From NCBI GenBank assembly GCA_937879855.1, contig CALFMO010000063.1, forward strand, positions 62,001 through 126,000: a stretch of DNA of 64,000 bases, in the 5' to 3' direction. A program made the position numbers and the translations under genes. The notes below the pieces were generated by a model. It was given only the letters and a program-made list of their open reading frames with translations. It made no database searches and was not told the origin of the DNA. Below, one piece after another: positions 61,726 through 64,000 of the stretch; position 1 is the stretch's first letter, and each line of letters opens with the position of its first letter. This DNA is from an uncultured Acidobacteriaceae bacterium. Lineage in GTDB: Bacteria; Acidobacteriota; Terriglobia; Terriglobales; Acidobacteriaceae.

Positions 61726-62374
61726 CTACGATGGCTTTCCTTATCGACATCCATTTGTAACTTTGCATGAGATCATTCACGACGCGGAGGGCGCCCGCCT
61801 CGGTGCGGGGCAACTGGCCACTCCCCAGATGCTCATTGATTTGATGGTCAGTCTAGGGCGATCCGTGCCGGTGGAGATCCTGCCGGATCGGGTCTTGGTG
61901 CGTACTACGGAAATGATCGTGTGGTGGGCACCGGCCAGCGAACGAGTCATGTTTTTCAGCGACCGGGGAGGAGACGCCACGCTGCAGCAGTTGAACGCAA
62001 AGCGGTTTCCACATCCGCCTCTGGTATACAGGGCCTGCGGTACTCATTTGGCGATTCGGGCGCTCGCTCGCAACGAACGCCCAACCGGGGCCACGAAGCT
62101 ATATATCGTGCCGTACTGGAATTGCAATGACGAAGGGATCGTGTGCACCGGCAGCATGAGGATACCGCACGAAAAATCGGTCACGGCAATTGACCTCTGG
62201 GAACAGTCGTTCTTTCGGAGTGAGTTCACGCATGCGGCTGGCGGGACGAAGCAGACGCAATTTCCGGGCGGCTTTCTCGCCATGTGGTTGTCACTTGCAG
62301 GAAAGAAGGAATTCCCCTCTCGCCATCTGGTGGACGCCCGCCAGACTCTGACTGACTTCGTGGAACAACCATGA
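61649..62374 (+). CDS. PRTRC system protein B
   Basis: A 241-aa protein, PRTRC-B-like: 'LSQALLVYGTSSYDGFPYRH', 'PFVTLHEIIHDAEGARLGAG', 'MIVWWAPASERVMFFSDRGG', 'HPPLVYRACGTHLAIRALAR', 'GGFLAMWLSLAGKKEFPSRH'. The start at 61649 is chosen because the upstream extension overlaps PRTRC-F further and is not conserved-looking. Overlaps ThiF by four bases. Function unknown. Confidence 0.88.
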   Translation: MNTSVNIGSSQDFRLSQALLVYGTSSYDGFPYRHPFVTLHEIIHDAEGARLGAGQLATPQMLIDLMVSLGRSVPVEILPDRVLVRTTEMIVWWAPASERVMFFSDRGGDATLQQLNAKRFPHPPLVYRACGTHLAIRALARNERPTGATKLYIVPYWNCNDEGIVCTGSMRIPHEKSVTAIDLWEQSFFRSEFTHAAGGTKQTQFPGGFLAMWLSLAGKKEFPSRHLVDARQTLTDFVEQP

Positions 62375-63210
62375 ACCCCTCGAAGGATGCGATCCCTGCT
62401 GCTACTGAACATTTCATTCCGACATCTCTTCTTCACAACCGAGTACGGGTTACGGTCGTCGGCTGCGGAGGAACGGGTAGTGCGATTGCCGCTGGCCTGC
62501 CGTACCTAAATCAGGCGATGAGAGCGCTCGGTCATCCGCATGGTCTCCAGGTGATATTCGTCGATGGAGATCGCGTATCCGAAGTCAACTGTGTGCGCCA
62601 GCCCTTCAGCGTCAGCGAAGTCGGGCTGTACAAGGCGACCGTGCTCGCTACCAGAATCAACCTCTTCTGGGGGCTTGGCTGGAGAGGAGTTCCGCAGTTC
62701 CTGGATGAGAGATGGAACGATCAAACCGACATTCTGATCGGCTGTGTGGATTCTCGCAAAGCTCGCGATGCGATCGTAAAGTCCGCGGCGCATTCGAACT
62801 GCCGATATTGGCTCGATCTCGGAAACAACGCCGATAGCGGCCAATTCATCTTGGGCGAACCCGACAATCACCATTCGAAAAACTATCCCATGCGTTTGCC
62901 CACGGTTGCTGACTTGTTCCCGGAAATTGTCAATCCGAAGTTAGACAAGAAGGACAAACTGCCGACTTGCAGCGCAGTCGAGGCGCTCGAGCGACAAGAA
63001 CCGTTCGTCAACCAGACGCTGGCCTATCAAGCGTTGGCCATGTTGGCCCGACTCTTTCGTTACGGCCGGCTCTCTTATCACGGTGGCTTCGTTAATCTCG
63101 CGTCGGGCCGCACGTCCCCTCTCCCTGTAGATCCCGCCGTCTGGCAGCGGATCATGGAGCGGAACCAGCAAAAGAACCGAGCTCTGCCGAGAACTCGTAA
63201 AGCGGCCTGA
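62371..63210 (+). CDS. PRTRC system ThiF-family (E1-like) protein
   Basis: A 279-aa adenylyltransferase-fold protein: 'VRVTVVGCGGTGSAIAAGLP' (nucleotide-binding GxGGxG), 'IFVDGDRVSEVNCVRQPFSV' (D-x3-V-x3-N-x2-R, the E1/ThiF signature), 'TDILIGCVDSRKARDAIVKS'. E1-like enzymes adenylate the C-terminus of a ubiquitin-like or sulphur-carrier protein; the partner here could be PRTRC-C. A candidate catalytic Cys lies in 'KLPTCSAVEALE'. Coupled to PRTRC-B (ATGA). Confidence 0.92.
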   Translation: MNPSKDAIPAATEHFIPTSLLHNRVRVTVVGCGGTGSAIAAGLPYLNQAMRALGHPHGLQVIFVDGDRVSEVNCVRQPFSVSEVGLYKATVLATRINLFWGLGWRGVPQFLDERWNDQTDILIGCVDSRKARDAIVKSAAHSNCRYWLDLGNNADSGQFILGEPDNHHSKNYPMRLPTVADLFPEIVNPKLDKKDKLPTCSAVEALERQEPFVNQTLAYQALAMLARLFRYGRLSYHGGFVNLASGRTSPLPVDPAVWQRIMERNQQKNRALPRTRKAA

Positions 63211-63269
63211 GTGACGCCTTCAACACATCATCGTTCTTTGTTTACCTCACCAAGAAAGAAGATCAAATT

Positions 63270-64000
63270 ATGGCTACCGCACCCGTTCATCCAGAGCCGG
63301 AGTCCGCCGGCTTCGAAATCCAAATCGAGAAAAGAGAGCTGCTAAAGGAATTATCCGTAACGCAGGGCGTTGTGGAACGCAAATCGACCATTCCGATCCT
63401 TACGAGCTTTTTGTTCGAAACGGCCGGCAACAAAAATCTGTTGATCACAGCTACCGACCTGGAGCTGAGTCTCCGAACCGTCTGCACGGCCCAAGTCACG
63501 AGACCCGGATCGTGCACGCTTCCAGCTCGTAAATTGTACGAATACGTTCGCTTGCTTGGAGACGGCGACATCACCATCAAATCCTTGCCGAATGACTGGG
63601 TACAGATTCGCAGCGGCCGATCGCATACAAAGATGGTCGGTTTGGCACGTAAGAATTTTCCCAGCCTACCACTGTTTCCGGCGAGTTCAGCAATCACTCT
63701 CCCAAGGGACGCTCTGCGCACCATGATTGCGCGAACGATCTTTGCAATATCGCAGGAGGAGTCCCGCTACACGCTCAATGGCGCATTGCTCATCTTGCAG
63801 CCGGACTCGATGGCGATGGTTGCCACGGACGGCCACCGGCTGGCCTACATAAAGACAGCGCGAACGACCGTAGGCGTAAATTCAGAGACTCGCGTGCTCA
63901 TTCCGCGCAAAGCGTTGGCCGAGATTTATTCTCTCTTGAATTCAGGTGCAGCGGATATATTCCAGTTTGCCCGAGACGACTCCAACCTTTTCTTCCGCAT
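63270..64000 (+). CDS. dnaN: DNA polymerase III beta subunit (sliding clamp), 3' end beyond window
   Basis: The first 243 residues of a beta clamp: 'ELLKELSVTQGVVERKSTIP', 'NLLITATDLELSLRTVCTAQ', 'GSCTLPARKLYEYVRLLGDG', 'SRYTLNGALLILQPDSMAMV', 'ATDGHRLAYIKTARTTVGVN'. The first two of three clamp domains are present in normal order. It lies 59 bp after the PRTRC ThiF gene rather than near dnaA/recF, so it is probably a plasmid- or ICE-borne second clamp. AAGAAAGAAG precedes ATG 63270. Confidence 0.95.
   Translation, partial: MATAPVHPEPESAGFEIQIEKRELLKELSVTQGVVERKSTIPILTSFLFETAGNKNLLITATDLELSLRTVCTAQVTRPGSCTLPARKLYEYVRLLGDGDITIKSLPNDWVQIRSGRSHTKMVGLARKNFPSLPLFPASSAITLPRDALRTMIARTIFAISQEESRYTLNGALLILQPDSMAMVATDGHRLAYIKTARTTVGVNSETRVLIPRKALAEIYSLLNSGAADIFQFARDDSNLFFR

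Overview
The window (GC-rich, about 57 %) looks like soil-bacterial DNA, most likely from an Acidobacteriota (Terriglobia-type) genome. This is inferred from many Tat-exported hydrolases, multiple DUF4440/SnoaL-like proteins, a small LIM-like zinc protein family, and a large oxidative sugar/amine catabolic island. No 16S or other phylogenetic marker is present, so the assignment is tentative.

Region 1 (1-21.8 kb) holds a CocE/NonD hydrolase and a regulator that fuses an IclR-type HTH to a sugar-binding-protein domain. Divergent from the regulator is a sarcosine-oxidase-type operon (FAD oxidoreductase, soxD, soxA, soxG, soxB, second CocE hydrolase). Next come two DUF4440 paralogues flanking a decayed patch: an intact fumarylacetoacetate-hydrolase-type gene among remnants of an amidohydrolase/lactonase, an L-fucose/L-rhamnose mutarotase and a branched-chain aminotransferase. 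A diheme cytochrome c plus PQQ alcohol dehydrogenase pair and a hyuB-hyuA hydantoinase pair follow. The sox and hyu promoters carry almost the same operator/promoter block, suggesting one regulon. N-methylhydantoinase plus sarcosine oxidation would fit creatinine or N-methyl-amine breakdown (inference).

Region 2 (22-43.1 kb) is a second regulon. A leftward operon encodes an MFS transporter, solitary HyuB, Tat esterase, two D-2-hydroxyacid dehydrogenases, AldA, bicupin and SDR. A rightward set encodes a GSAM-like aminotransferase, a paralogous esterase and an IclR regulator. Another leftward set encodes an HpcH/HpaI aldolase, acetamidase/formamidase, NHL protein and SnoaL, and a GH39-like glycosidase gene points away from it. 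A palindrome CGTTTCA-N4-TGAAACG recurs near these promoters and near the cytochrome/PQQ promoter. Aldolase plus AldA suggests cleavage of a 2-keto-3-deoxy sugar acid to pyruvate and lactaldehyde, then lactate.

Region 3 (43.1-53.3 kb) is a gene-poor, degraded accessory zone. It contains remnants of an HxlR regulator, a GHKL ATPase, an SMC-like ATPase fused to an IS66-like N-terminus, small zinc-ribbon proteins, an IS110 element, a STAS protein, an exported nitrilase-family hydrolase and a glyoxalase-fold remnant.

Region 4 (53.4-64 kb) begins with a SUKH-like protein and then a compact plasmid/ICE-type module: a strawberry-notch methyltransferase-helicase (frameshifted), a HipA-like kinase, and a PRTRC cassette (E, C, small unknown, F, B, ThiF). 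It ends in a DNA polymerase III beta clamp gene that runs off the right edge. PRTRC systems have no established function, and this module is the most unusual part of the window.
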